Of a DNA stretch of 47,049 nt, positions 33,959-42,967 are shown piece after piece. The DNA is from Bacteroidaceae bacterium (lineage in GTDB: Bacteria; Bacteroidota; Bacteroidia; Bacteroidales; Bacteroidaceae), in the NCBI GenBank assembly GCA_017938245.1, contig JAGBBX010000024.1:1-47049 (forward strand), read 5' to 3'. Position numbers and translations under genes: made by a program. The notes beneath the pieces were generated by a model that ran no database searches, was not told the DNA's origin, and saw only the letters and a list, made by a program, of their open reading frames with translations. Position 1 is the first letter of the stretch. Every line of letters begins with the position of its first letter.

Positions 33959-35350
33959 ATGAACAAAAGAGTATTTACGCTTTTATCAATCGCGTTCGCC
34001 TGGCTCTCCACTGCGACTGCACAAGAGAGTATCCTTGCCGAACCGCTACCGCAAAAATGGCCCGATGAAGAGGAGTTATTTCTACCCACAACAGCCAACG
34101 ACGACAAGTGGTGGCACATATTCTGCGACTCACGTCTTGACTCCCTCATTGCCGAGGCTACAGAGGGTAATTTCGGCCTTATCGCAGCAATAGAGAATAT
34201 ACGCAGTGCAAAGGCGCAGTGGCGTCAGGCACAGGCGCTTATGTTGCCATCGCTTGACCTTGACGCAGGGTGGCAACGGGGACGCACAAGCGGAAATATA
34301 AAATCGACAGGCGATGAGGCTGTATACAGCGGATATTTCGATGCAGCGGCAAGCGTCAGTTGGCAGGTCGACCTTTTCGGGAAACTATACAAACAGTCGC
34401 TCTCGCAGAAAGGACTTTACAATGCAAGCAAAGAGGAGTACCGCAATGTACTCGTCGCGTTATATGCCAATGTTGCAACAGGATATTTCTCTCTCGTACA
34501 GAGCCTTACGCAGTTAGAGGTGCTTAACGAGAATGCAGCCTCGCAACGCGAAATAATGAATATAGTAGAGGTGCGCTACAACAGCGGCCTTGCATCTAAA
34601 TTAGATGTCGCACAGGCACGCTCGGTATACTATAGTACCCTTGCAGCCATCCCCCCTGCCGAGGGAGCTGTGCAGCAGTATCGCAACTCATTGGCAGTGC
34701 TATTGGGACGCTATCCACAGGAGTTCTACGGTTGGCCGCAAAGCACCCCACCCCTTCCGCAAATTGTAGCGCCTATCAGCGTTGGAGTACCTGCCGCCCT
34801 GTTACGCCGTCGTCCCGACGTACGTGCAGCAGAATACCGCATAGAGTCGTATGCGCAGCAATTAGGAGCATCGAAACGCGAATGGTTGCCCACATTCTAC
34901 CTCAACGGCTCCATAGGATTTTCGTCGAGCGAGCTGAAGCATCTGCCGCGCGAGCGCAGTATGACGTGGCAGATAGCCCCCTCACTTACGTGGAATCTTT
35001 TTGACGGAGGACGAAGCACCAATACTACCCGAGAAGCACAAGCTGCCCTCGACCAAAGCATTGCGCAATTCAACTCAACAGTACTTACTGCAATGCAAGA
35101 GGTAGAGAACGCAATGGCACTCTATCGCAACTCGATAAAACAGATAGTGGCACTGCGCGAGACAGTAAACCAATGCGAAGAGACACTGCGCCTGTCGCTC
35201 GACCTATACAAGCAAGGACTCACGCAGTTCCAGAATGTGCTCGATGCACAACGCACACTGCTCAGTTACAGGAACAATCTCGTAGAGGCAAAAGGGAACT
35301 CTCTGAAAGCCCTTGTGCAGCTATACGAAGCATTGGGCGGTGGATGGTAA
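33959..35350 (+). CDS. Outer-membrane efflux factor (OprM/TolC/NodT type)
   Basis: A 463-residue outer-membrane channel of an RND tripartite efflux pump. The signal peptide ends STATAQ, and there is no lipobox Cys, unlike many OprM/NodT-type members. Two outer-membrane-efflux repeats are visible: the first from DSLIAEATEGNFGLIAAIENIRSAK (split here by motif) with QARSVYYSTLA, and the second with RRRPDVRAAEYRIESYAQQLG and TNTTREAQAALDQSIAQF. Coiled-coil helices rich in A/Q/E fit the periplasmic tunnel. It is the first gene of the operon, 30 bases before the adaptor. No TetR- or AraC-type regulator gene is adjacent. Confidence 0.93.
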   Translation: MNKRVFTLLSIAFAWLSTATAQESILAEPLPQKWPDEEELFLPTTANDDKWWHIFCDSRLDSLIAEATEGNFGLIAAIENIRSAKAQWRQAQALMLPSLDLDAGWQRGRTSGNIKSTGDEAVYSGYFDAAASVSWQVDLFGKLYKQSLSQKGLYNASKEEYRNVLVALYANVATGYFSLVQSLTQLEVLNENAASQREIMNIVEVRYNSGLASKLDVAQARSVYYSTLAAIPPAEGAVQQYRNSLAVLLGRYPQEFYGWPQSTPPLPQIVAPISVGVPAALLRRRPDVRAAEYRIESYAQQLGASKREWLPTFYLNGSIGFSSSELKHLPRERSMTWQIAPSLTWNLFDGGRSTNTTREAQAALDQSIAQFNSTVLTAMQEVENAMALYRNSIKQIVALRETVNQCEETLRLSLDLYKQGLTQFQNVLDAQRTLLSYRNNLVEAKGNSLKALVQLYEALGGGW

Positions 35351-35380
35351 CAAATAGTAACCTCAAATATCTATATACAG

Positions 35381-36481
35381 ATGAACAGAATAGTAGTAAC
35401 AGCAGTTGCAGTAATAACACTCACAGCCTGCACACCAAAGAGCAGCAGTACCCCTGCGGTGGCGCCTCCGATAGCAGTAGAGAGTCCGCAGATGCGCAAC
35501 GTCACCCTCACCCGCGAATATCCCGGTTACCTCTCGGCCGAGGCAACAGTATCCATCGTCGGACGTGTCAACGGCACACTCATAAGCAAGAACTACACTC
35601 CCGGACAGAGGGTAAAAAGCGGCGACCTGCTTTTTGTCATAGACCCCACCACATACGAAAATGCTGTCACACAGGCCGAGGCCGAGCTAAACAGCGCGGA
35701 AGCCAATCTCGACTATGCCATAAACAACTACGAGAGAATGTTGGAGGCGGTAAAAAGCGATGCTGTCAGCCGCATCGAAGTGATAAAAGCCGAGACCTCG
35801 GTAGCCACATACAAAGCACAGGTAAACAATGCACGTGCAGCCCTCTCCACTGCAAGAAAGAATCTGGGTTACTGCCACATTCGTGCTCCGCACGACGGGA
35901 TAATGAGCCTCTCGGAGTTATCTACGGGAAGCTACATTGCAGGTGCCGCAAGCCCCGTCGAACTGGGGAAACTATACAAAGACGATTATATGTATGCCTA
36001 TTTCGATGTAACCGACAACCAATGGCTTCGACAGCAACAGCGAAAAGAAGAGGTGGGCAAAGAGGAGCAGATAACATTCACTTTGGGCGAGGACCGATAT
36101 TTTACGCGCAATGCCAAAATGGATTATCTATCGCCCGACGTAAGGACAAGCACCGGAACCCTGCGCGTAAGAGCCACTCTTCCCAACAACGACCATTTTC
36201 TTAAGCCGGGAAGCTACATAAGCGTCATACTGCCATACGAGACTCTCTCGGACGCTATTCTTGTGCGCGACGCAGCCATTGGCACCGACCAGACGGGAAA
36301 TTTCCTTTACGTGGTCAGCGACTCGAACACTGTAGAGTACCGCCACATAGAGCAGGGAAACATTGTCGACGATACCCTGTGCATCATACGCAGCGGCATT
36401 TCGCCCAAGGAGCGCTACGTCAGCAAAGCACTTATAAAAGTACGTAACGGGATGAGAATAACACCCGTATCGGAGAACTAA
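35381..36481 (+). CDS. RND efflux periplasmic adaptor (membrane fusion protein)
   Basis: A 366-residue periplasmic adaptor lipoprotein (lipobox LTAC, Cys17) that bridges the inner-membrane RND pump and the outer-membrane channel. Order of segments: biotinyl-lipoyl-like half ([18 protein letters not shown]), a helical hairpin ([21 protein letters not shown] to [12 protein letters not shown], about 100-170), the second lipoyl half ([21 protein letters not shown]), a beta-barrel domain ([13 protein letters not shown]-like) and a membrane-proximal domain ending [13 protein letters not shown]. It lies between the outer-membrane factor and pump genes, 30 and 28 bases apart, clearly one operon. Confidence 0.94.
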   Translation: MNRIVVTAVAVITLTACTPKSSSTPAVAPPIAVESPQMRNVTLTREYPGYLSAEATVSIVGRVNGTLISKNYTPGQRVKSGDLLFVIDPTTYENAVTQAEAELNSAEANLDYAINNYERMLEAVKSDAVSRIEVIKAETSVATYKAQVNNARAALSTARKNLGYCHIRAPHDGIMSLSELSTGSYIAGAASPVELGKLYKDDYMYAYFDVTDNQWLRQQQRKEEVGKEEQITFTLGEDRYFTRNAKMDYLSPDVRTSTGTLRVRATLPNNDHFLKPGSYISVILPYETLSDAILVRDAAIGTDQTGNFLYVVSDSNTVEYRHIEQGNIVDDTLCIIRSGISPKERYVSKALIKVRNGMRITPVSEN

Positions 36482-36509
36482 TACACCACCCCATCGCCCC
36501 CCTTGTATT

Positions 36510-39500
36510 ATGGATTTCAGCAAATTTTTCATCTACCGCCCAATATTCGCAACAGTACTATCGCTGCTGCTGTTGGTGGGTGGTCTTGTAGCCCTCTTTG
36601 TACTGCCTATAGACCAATACCCATCGATAACCCCACCCACTGTACAGGTAACCGCCGTCTACCCCGGTGCCAATGCCGAGACAATAGCACAAACGGTAGG
36701 TATACCCATAGAGCAGCAGATAAACGGTGTGGACAATATGATATATATGAGCTCTACTTCATCATCCTCGGGCACATATAATCTCACCGTTACATTCGAA
36801 GTCGGTACCGATATTGATATGGCAACCGTTCTTGTTCAGAACAGAGTGAACATTGCCCTTAACTCGCTGCCAAGCGAGGTGACGCAGCAGGGTGTTACGG
36901 TGCAAAAGCAGTCGTCGAACATAGTGCTGTTCATAACCCTTACCGGCGACTCCATTTACGACCAGCTCTATTTGTCGAACTATGCACAGCTGAATCTTGT
37001 CGACCGTCTCACACGTACCCCGGGAGTGGGTGCGGTAAACGTTATGGGAGCAGGAAAATACTCAATGCGTGTGTGGCTCGACCCCGAAGCTATGCGCATA
37101 CGCGGTATCTCCCCCTCGGAGGTCTATGCAGCCATAAGCAAACAGAATATAGCTGTATCGGCAGGTTATGTGGGGCAGACGCTTGGAAAAGGTGCCGACA
37201 ATGCTTTTCAATATACGCTTAATGTGCAGGGACGACTACGCACCGCCCAAGAGTTTGCCGATATTGTGATACGCAACGACGGGGTAGATATGCTACGCTT
37301 GGGCGACGTTGCGAAAATAGAAATTGGCAGCGAGACATACAGTTCCTCATCGCGTCTAAAAGGAAAGCCCACCGCAGCCCTTGCCGTCTATCAGCTACCG
37401 GGAAGCAGTTCGCTTGCCGTCTCTAAGGCGGTACGGGAACGTATGGAGGAACTTTCGCAGAATTTCCCGCCCAATATGCAGTATCAGATTGCATTGGACA
37501 CCACCGACGTTGTACGCAGCTCTATCGAGGAGGTTCTTTACACCCTGTTCGAGACAACAGCATTGGTTATATTGGTAATTTTCCTGTTTCTGCAAAATTG
37601 GCGTGCCACACTTATCCCCTGCCTCACTATCCCTGTGTCGCTCATTGGAACATTGGCAGTAATGGAGCTTTTAGGATTTTCCATAAACACCCTTACACTC
37701 TTTGGTCTTGTGCTTGCCATTGCCATTGTGGTTGACGACGCTATTATTGTTGTGGAGAATGTTACCCGAATAATTGACACCGAGGGGCTGCCACCACGCG
37801 AAGCCACCGACAAGGCGATGAGCGAGATTTCCGGGCCTATAATAGGTGTTGTACTTGTGATGATGGCAGTATTCTTGCCAACCACAATGATTAGCGGAAT
37901 ATCGGGGCAGCTCTACAAACAGTTTGCACTTACTATAGCCGCATCGACACTGCTCAGCGGATTCAACTCACTGACCCTTACCCCTGCCCTCTGCGCCATT
38001 ATGCTGCGCCCCACAAGGGTAAACGAGCACAAAGGAGTTATTTTGCGAGGGTTCGACAAGATGTACGATGCCATTCAGCGCACATACGACCGCTGTGTCG
38101 AATGGCTGCTGCGTAAGCCTGCTGTTGCTGCCATAAGCTTTGCGGCATTTGCTATTCTCGCAGCGGTGATGTTCGTAAAGTGGCCATCTACCTTTATCCC
38201 CGAAGAGGACGACGGATATATGATTATATCGGTTCAACTACCCCCTGCCGCCTCGCTTGCACGCACCGAGAAAGTTGCCTCTAAAATAGAAAAAATCCTT
38301 GACAGCTACCCCGAGGTAAAGACCAATATTGCCATCAGCGGATTCAGCATACTGAACAATGGCGAACAGAGCAATGCAGCCGCTATTTTCGTGGTGCTGC
38401 GCGACTGGAGCGAGCGCAAAGGCAAGGGGCAGAAAGCTGCAGATATTGTAGAGCGCTTCAACCGTCAGGCATACGTAGAGATAGAGGAGGCGCAATGCTT
38501 TGCCATCGTCCCGCCTGCAATCCCCGGAATAGGCAATGTAGGAGGTCTGCAACTGCAACTCGAGGACCGTAAGGCGCTTGGTACGGGCGAGATGCAAAAA
38601 GCAGTACAAGCACTTATCGAGGAGAGCGGCAGCTACCCTGCAATAGCCTCAATGACAAGCTCTTTCGAAGCAAATGTACCGCAATACAAAATAAACATTA
38701 ACCGCGATAAGGCCATCAGTATGGGACTCGACATAAGCGCTGTACTCTCGACCCTGAGTTATTATATGGGTTCGGTATATGTAAACGACTTTACAATGCT
38801 GGGACGTATATGGCAGGTAAAAATGTCAGCAGGCGAGAAGAACCAGAAGATGATTGACGACGTTCTCGCCCTGAGCCTTGCCAACAGCAGTGGCGAAATG
38901 GTGCCTTTCAGCAGCTTCATCGAAATTGAGGAAATTCTTGGCGTCGACCAGTTGGGACGATACAATATGTATAACAGCGCCTCGGTCACCTGTAACACCG
39001 CTCCCGGATACAGCTCGAGCGAGCTTATGGAGAGCATCTCCGAGGCTTTTCGAAGTAGTATGGGTAATGAGTTTGGCTACGAGTGGACGGGAGTGGCATT
39101 TCAGGAGGAGAGTGCCGGTTCGACAACCACCATTATTCTTGCTTTAGCACTTTTGGTTGCCTATTTGGTGCTTGCTGCACAATACGAAAGTTGGACAAGC
39201 CCTGTGGCAGCAGTCACAGGCGTACCAATCGCCCTGTTGGGTGCCATAATGGGTTGCGCAATTATGGATATTCCTGTGAGCATATACACACAGATTGGAA
39301 TTATCCTGCTCATAGCCCTCAGCGCCAAGAACGGTATTCTCATCGTTGAGTTTGCCCGCGACTTTCGCGCATCGGGCAACGATATTCGTCACAGTGCCGC
39401 CGAGGCGGGACACGTACGTCTGCGCCCTATTCTGATGACCTCTTTTGCTTTTGTCCTGGGAGTAATGCCACTGCTTTTTGCAGGAGGTGCAGGCGCCGCA

Positions 39501-39638
39501 GCCCGTCTCTCATTGGGCGCAGCTGTTGTATTCGGAATGTTGGTAAATACAGTGATTGCCACACTTTATGTACCCAACTGGTACGAGTGGATGCAGACAC
39601 TGCAAGAGCGACTCTTATCCGGCAACAGAAAGAAATAG
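36510..39638 (+). CDS. RND-family multidrug efflux pump (AcrB/MexB type)
   Basis: A 1042-residue inner-membrane proton-driven RND transporter of the hydrophobe/amphiphile efflux type. The N-terminal helix ([19 protein letters not shown]), two large periplasmic loops and twelve-helix layout are typical. Proton-relay aspartates are present as VVDDAI at Asp409/Asp410, in helix 4, with [17 protein letters not shown] and [16 protein letters not shown] in the expected places. The length is normal. Together with the two preceding genes it makes a complete tripartite pump, expected to expel drugs, bile acids or detergents; the substrates are inferred. The start at 36510 ([11 protein letters not shown]) is the family norm. 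The gene is followed by an intergenic repeat (39644-39727) that could end transcription. Confidence 0.96.
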   Translation: MDFSKFFIYRPIFATVLSLLLLVGGLVALFVLPIDQYPSITPPTVQVTAVYPGANAETIAQTVGIPIEQQINGVDNMIYMSSTSSSSGTYNLTVTFEVGTDIDMATVLVQNRVNIALNSLPSEVTQQGVTVQKQSSNIVLFITLTGDSIYDQLYLSNYAQLNLVDRLTRTPGVGAVNVMGAGKYSMRVWLDPEAMRIRGISPSEVYAAISKQNIAVSAGYVGQTLGKGADNAFQYTLNVQGRLRTAQEFADIVIRNDGVDMLRLGDVAKIEIGSETYSSSSRLKGKPTAALAVYQLPGSSSLAVSKAVRERMEELSQNFPPNMQYQIALDTTDVVRSSIEEVLYTLFETTALVILVIFLFLQNWRATLIPCLTIPVSLIGTLAVMELLGFSINTLTLFGLVLAIAIVVDDAIIVVENVTRIIDTEGLPPREATDKAMSEISGPIIGVVLVMMAVFLPTTMISGISGQLYKQFALTIAASTLLSGFNSLTLTPALCAIMLRPTRVNEHKGVILRGFDKMYDAIQRTYDRCVEWLLRKPAVAAISFAAFAILAAVMFVKWPSTFIPEEDDGYMIISVQLPPAASLARTEKVASKIEKILDSYPEVKTNIAISGFSILNNGEQSNAAAIFVVLRDWSERKGKGQKAADIVERFNRQAYVEIEEAQCFAIVPPAIPGIGNVGGLQLQLEDRKALGTGEMQKAVQALIEESGSYPAIASMTSSFEANVPQYKININRDKAISMGLDISAVLSTLSYYMGSVYVNDFTMLGRIWQVKMSAGEKNQKMIDDVLALSLANSSGEMVPFSSFIEIEEILGVDQLGRYNMYNSASVTCNTAPGYSSSELMESISEAFRSSMGNEFGYEWTGVAFQEESAGSTTTIILALALLVAYLVLAAQYESWTSPVAAVTGVPIALLGAIMGCAIMDIPVSIYTQIGIILLIALSAKNGILIVEFARDFRASGNDIRHSAAEAGHVRLRPILMTSFAFVLGVMPLLFAGGAGAAARLSLGAAVVFGMLVNTVIATLYVPNWYEWMQTLQERLLSGNRKK

Positions 39639-39643
39639 ACATC

Positions 39644-39727
39644 GCGTGTCATACTGAGCATAGCGAAGTATCTGATAAACATTTAGTTGATGTATTCAGA
39701 CTCTTAACTTTGTTCAGAATGACACGC
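39644..39727. repeat. Intergenic inverted repeat, copy 1 of a GTCAT...ATCT repeat family
   Basis: GCGTGTCAT at 39644-39652 pairs with ATGACACGC at 39719-39727, and after one mismatch CTGA pairs with TCAG. The left arm runs on as GTCATACTGAGCATAGCGAAGTATCT (here 39648-39673, pattern GTCAT-YYGARC-GAAG-ATCT). A related copy lies at 46958-47006. Such sequences are commonly scattered between genes in Bacteroidetes. Here it lies between two converging operons and may help end both transcripts. Confidence 0.6.
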
Positions 39728-39740
39728 CTAAAAGAAACAT

Positions 39741-39757
39741 TACGATATAATATCGTA
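39741..39757. terminator. Small palindromic hairpin between converging operons
   Basis: TACGATA (39741-39747) and TATCGTA (39751-39757) form a perfect 7-bp stem with a TAA loop, 37 bases past the stop of the 55-residue gene on the minus strand. It is weak because it is AT-rich with no T-run, so it is only a possible terminator for the surface-protein operon. Confidence 0.3.
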
Positions 39758-39793
39758 TCACTACAACACAATATTATTCCGTAAAATACAATA

Positions 39794-39961
39794 TTACCAC
39801 ATCCGTCTATCCCAAAGCCCATCCTCCGACCACTCGCGTCTTTCCGGTGCCCCAGCGACAACATTATCTTCGGGGTTATCGGGTGTATCGAACGATGTGG
39901 CTATGATATGTTCCAGATTACACTCTACAAAGTAAAAATCAGGTGCAAAATACTTTTTCAT
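39794..39961 (-). CDS. 55-residue acidic/aromatic peptide, last gene of the surface-protein operon
   Basis: A small protein too short for most annotations. Its ATG lies just 1 base after the stop of the cohesin-like gene, which argues for a real, co-translated gene. It begins MKKYFAPDFYFVE, resembling a recurring MKKY-x-P start that I associate with many short uncharacterised Bacteroidales peptides. It has a polar middle (DTPDNPEDNVV) and a Trp/Asp/Arg-rich tail (EWSEDGLWDRRMW). There is no signal peptide or membrane helix. I start it at 39961, because the in-frame extension to 40027 overlaps the preceding coding sequence. Function is unknown. Confidence 0.6.
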   Translation of the reverse strand: MKKYFAPDFYFVECNLEHIIATSFDTPDNPEDNVVAGAPERREWSEDGLWDRRMW

Positions 39962-39962
39962 A

Positions 39963-41459
39963 TTACTTTCTTCTTGATACAAATATTTTCTTCTTTCCCA
40001 CAACATAAACACCTGTCGGCAATTCACTTAACGAAGAGGTTGCATCAACATTCTTAAATACAATATTACCGTCTACCGAATAGACATCCACCTTATCGTC
40101 ATCTTTAGTAATACCATTTACAAGAGTATGAGAACCCGAAGAATGATTTACTTTCAACTCCCTACCGAGTTTAACACCGCCTGGCACCACTATATAGGAA
40201 CGAAAAGGCATAACCTTAGCATTTATACCAACCAATACAAAATTGCCATTTGAAGCATCAAAAACATAATACTTTAAATTGGAGCTACTATTAAGCATTG
40301 TAGTACTATAAACACCCAACATTGCTATATCGCCCACTTCCACCTCGGTAGACGATACTGTGGTCTCTATACCATTTATGGCTACATTGGTAAAAGGAGT
40401 CATATCCTTGCTACACTTTATTATATACGGAGTATTAGCAAGCATCTCATCCACCTCTTCAAATGTTATGCTACCGGTTTTAATATCAAACGATGATAGT
40501 TTCTCGATAATCACTCCGGCATCTTTCAATTGTTGCACTTTTTCCGAAGAAAGAGTAAAAGGCAGACAAACAGTCGACCAATATCCCGCCTTGAAAGCTC
40601 TGTCAAAAGAGGCCGTGCTACAATCTATAGGCTGAGGAACATACAAATTATACTCACCGTCGTACAGCGAAAACTTGTTACAAGAGAATCCATCGTTACA
40701 TTCCACTATGTTTCCATCTATTTTTTCGGCATTAAACTTTGTTCCGCTTTTCACAAAAGACAAAGCATTCTTATTGGGAAATACTATCTTACCCCCGATA
40801 CTGTCGGCACCCGAAATATCGATACCGACAAAATCCTTATTCACCGATAACCCATCACCAATCGAGGCTGCGACCCAAGAGGGTATATAACCCGAAAGTG
40901 CACTCAAATCAATCGATGATTCTTTAGTAAACGGTTCTTCTCCGACATAACAATACGACGAAGAATTCGGTGTCTTTATGTCATAATTTCCATTTACTGT
41001 AAGTACGGTTGAACGCACATAAATGGGGTGTATACCCTCGGGAAAATCGGTATCGGTAAGATAATAGGCGCGTAGCACCTCGCCACTATTACCTTCTATA
41101 CGGTCGGCCTCAGTGGTTATAACGATTACGCGCCACCAACCATCGTCCTGCAATTTATAGTTCACAATGTGTTTAAAATTCTTTACACCACCTCGTCCGA
41201 TAGTATGCGGACAGCGATCACCCAACTCAAAAGGATTAAGACCACCTGTATCATCAAGAGTCATCCCCTCGGGTAAAAGAATATCAAACTGAAAAGCCCA
41301 TATATCGGCTGTAGCGTTGTTCATTGATATACTGAACGACAATCCATCGGCCGATGTTGCACCCGGCTCTGCCTTAAATGGCACAACCTGCAACATATCC
41401 TCGGCACTAACAAAGAGTGCCGAGAATAACATTACTACCGTTATCAATATCTTGTTCAT
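39963..41459 (-). CDS. Secreted cohesin-like protein with a C-terminal sorting-type tail
   Basis: A 498-residue exported protein. The signal peptide is MNKILITVVMLFSALFVSA. Residues about 24-155 look like a cohesin/CBM-type beta-sandwich (FSISMNNATADIWAFQFDILLPEGM, broken here by motif), a fold that in cellulosomes binds dockerins. The middle is a Bacteroidales-specific beta-rich region with FKAGYWSTVCLPFTLS, a stretch I know from many Prevotella/Bacteroides surface proteins. The last 41 residues (458-498) read like a type IX secretion or sorting tail: VYSVDGNIVFKN, LPTGVYVVGKKKIFVSRRK. It lies 23 bases after the dockerin-bearing gene. Its partner may be that protein. Signal-type assignment is moderately secure; function is inferred. 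Confidence 0.72.
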   Translation of the reverse strand: MNKILITVVMLFSALFVSAEDMLQVVPFKAEPGATSADGLSFSISMNNATADIWAFQFDILLPEGMTLDDTGGLNPFELGDRCPHTIGRGGVKNFKHIVNYKLQDDGWWRVIVITTEADRIEGNSGEVLRAYYLTDTDFPEGIHPIYVRSTVLTVNGNYDIKTPNSSSYCYVGEEPFTKESSIDLSALSGYIPSWVAASIGDGLSVNKDFVGIDISGADSIGGKIVFPNKNALSFVKSGTKFNAEKIDGNIVECNDGFSCNKFSLYDGEYNLYVPQPIDCSTASFDRAFKAGYWSTVCLPFTLSSEKVQQLKDAGVIIEKLSSFDIKTGSITFEEVDEMLANTPYIIKCSKDMTPFTNVAINGIETTVSSTEVEVGDIAMLGVYSTTMLNSSSNLKYYVFDASNGNFVLVGINAKVMPFRSYIVVPGGVKLGRELKVNHSSGSHTLVNGITKDDDKVDVYSVDGNIVFKNVDATSSLSELPTGVYVVGKKKIFVSRRK

Positions 41460-41482
41460 AGATAATCAAATTACATTAATAA

Positions 41483-42955
41483 TCACTCATCGAGTACGAC
41501 CTCAACAATACCCATTGCATCGGTTACATTAAATGTCTCATCATCGTTCATATCCGAGACCTCCTCGATAAACACCTCGGTTTCCTCTTTTAGAACGTGT
41601 GTAACAAGGTTCATTACATCGGTAACGTTAACCACATTATCTCCATTTGTATCACCACGCTTATAAATAGCAATACGGCCGTTACGGGTAGATACTGTCA
41701 GACGCTCACCGTCGGGTTCAACAACCGACACCTGATTAATCTTGGTACGTTCCGAAAGTCCTGTTGCATAGTCATCGGGCACTTTCACCTTAAAAAGCAA
41801 TAGTTCGGTGTTACCATCGGCAATCTTACCACCTATCAGTGAGAACACGTAACAAGTATCATCTACCACAGAACACGATACATTGTATCCTCGTGCCTTA
41901 TCATTGACATAAACCTCGTCAATATTGGGTTTCAAGTCAAGAGGGAACGTTAACTGGAAAGTCATATCGCACAACGTATCCAAACTTGTGAGATAAAGAG
42001 GAATATCCAGAATATCTCCAGGTTTTCCAATCACAGTCATCATATAAAAGGCATACTTATTTTTCTCGGGCATCTGCGGCTCACTCGGGTTATAAGGATT
42101 AAACTCAAAGAGTGCCACAAAGTGAATATTTTCCTTACCCATTGTATATGAGAACTGCGGCAACGACGTATATAGTGTATCGGACACATACCAACCAATA
42201 AAACGATAACCGGTATTGGCTGTAGCTGTGATAGTCGCACTTTTACCTTCGAGCAGCCTTTTAGAAGATGTCGACACCGTTCCACCATCTTCGGTGCTCA
42301 CAGTGATATTATGGTGCAGAATAGGGTCGGAAGGCTCCGAAGGACTCGACGGTTCAAATACGAACCTAAAATGAGCAGTCAGAGTCTCATTGGCAGCAGT
42401 TGTTTTATATGTAAACGTACGGCTTGTAGAGACAGTATCACCTGCCGAATTCGACCAATAGTCGAATACATAATCTGTTTCGCACGATGCGCTTACACTT
42501 ACATTCTTTCCTACCTGATATTTTCCGCCTCCACTGACACTACCACCCTTCTCGGCTGCAAGTGTAAGACGATAGTACAATATCGTAGATGGGTCTTGCG
42601 GTTCAGATGGACTTGACGGGTTGAACACAAATTTAAAATGTGCAATAAGAGTCTCGTCGCCATCACCTTTCTTAAAGTTAAAAGAGGCTGCCGAGGAGAC
42701 TGTATTACCCTTCTCATCAGTCCATTTTTCGAATACATAACCCGATGCTGCCGAGACACGCAGTCCTACTGTTGTTTCGGGAACATAGCGTCCTGCACCG
42801 TAAACAGTTCCTCCCGCAGCTGGAGAAGCCTTCAGAGTAAGTTTACGTGGCGCAACGCCAGGTTCGGCAGGATTGGCCGGGTTGAAATCCTGTCCCAACA
42901 TTGCAATGCTGCACAGCAGCATTGCAAATAGGGAGAAATATCTGATTCGTCTCAT
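41483..42955 (-). CDS. Secreted InlB-repeat protein with cohesin-like and dockerin domains
   Basis: A 490-residue exported protein (signal peptide ending IAMLG). Three divergent InlB-type B-repeats at about 38-108, 128-199 and 214-284 (each with a Gly-Gly-x-V-x-G core and a FxxW motif) are separated by NPSSPSEP-type linkers. Residues about 303-430 are a cohesin-like beta-sandwich (GDILDIPLYLTSLDTLCDMTFQL). Residues 433-488 are a type I dockerin with two calcium-loop repeats, DTNGDNVVNVTD (435-446) and DMNDDETFNVTD (468-479). Having both a cohesin-like and a dockerin module in one protein is notable, since they could bind each other or the cohesin-like neighbour. It sits between the LRR gene (12 bases away) and the cohesin-like gene. 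Confidence 0.85.
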   Translation of the reverse strand: MRRIRYFSLFAMLLCSIAMLGQDFNPANPAEPGVAPRKLTLKASPAAGGTVYGAGRYVPETTVGLRVSAASGYVFEKWTDEKGNTVSSAASFNFKKGDGDETLIAHFKFVFNPSSPSEPQDPSTILYYRLTLAAEKGGSVSGGGKYQVGKNVSVSASCETDYVFDYWSNSAGDTVSTSRTFTYKTTAANETLTAHFRFVFEPSSPSEPSDPILHHNITVSTEDGGTVSTSSKRLLEGKSATITATANTGYRFIGWYVSDTLYTSLPQFSYTMGKENIHFVALFEFNPYNPSEPQMPEKNKYAFYMMTVIGKPGDILDIPLYLTSLDTLCDMTFQLTFPLDLKPNIDEVYVNDKARGYNVSCSVVDDTCYVFSLIGGKIADGNTELLLFKVKVPDDYATGLSERTKINQVSVVEPDGERLTVSTRNGRIAIYKRGDTNGDNVVNVTDVMNLVTHVLKEETEVFIEEVSDMNDDETFNVTDAMGIVEVVLDE

Positions 42956-42967
42956 AGCGCAGATGTT

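Noticed and set aside
35173-36204. A 343-codon plus-strand frame overlapping the outer-membrane factor and adaptor genes
   Set aside because: It spans two confidently assigned genes in another frame, and its Arg/His/Ser-rich translation is typical of a shadow frame.
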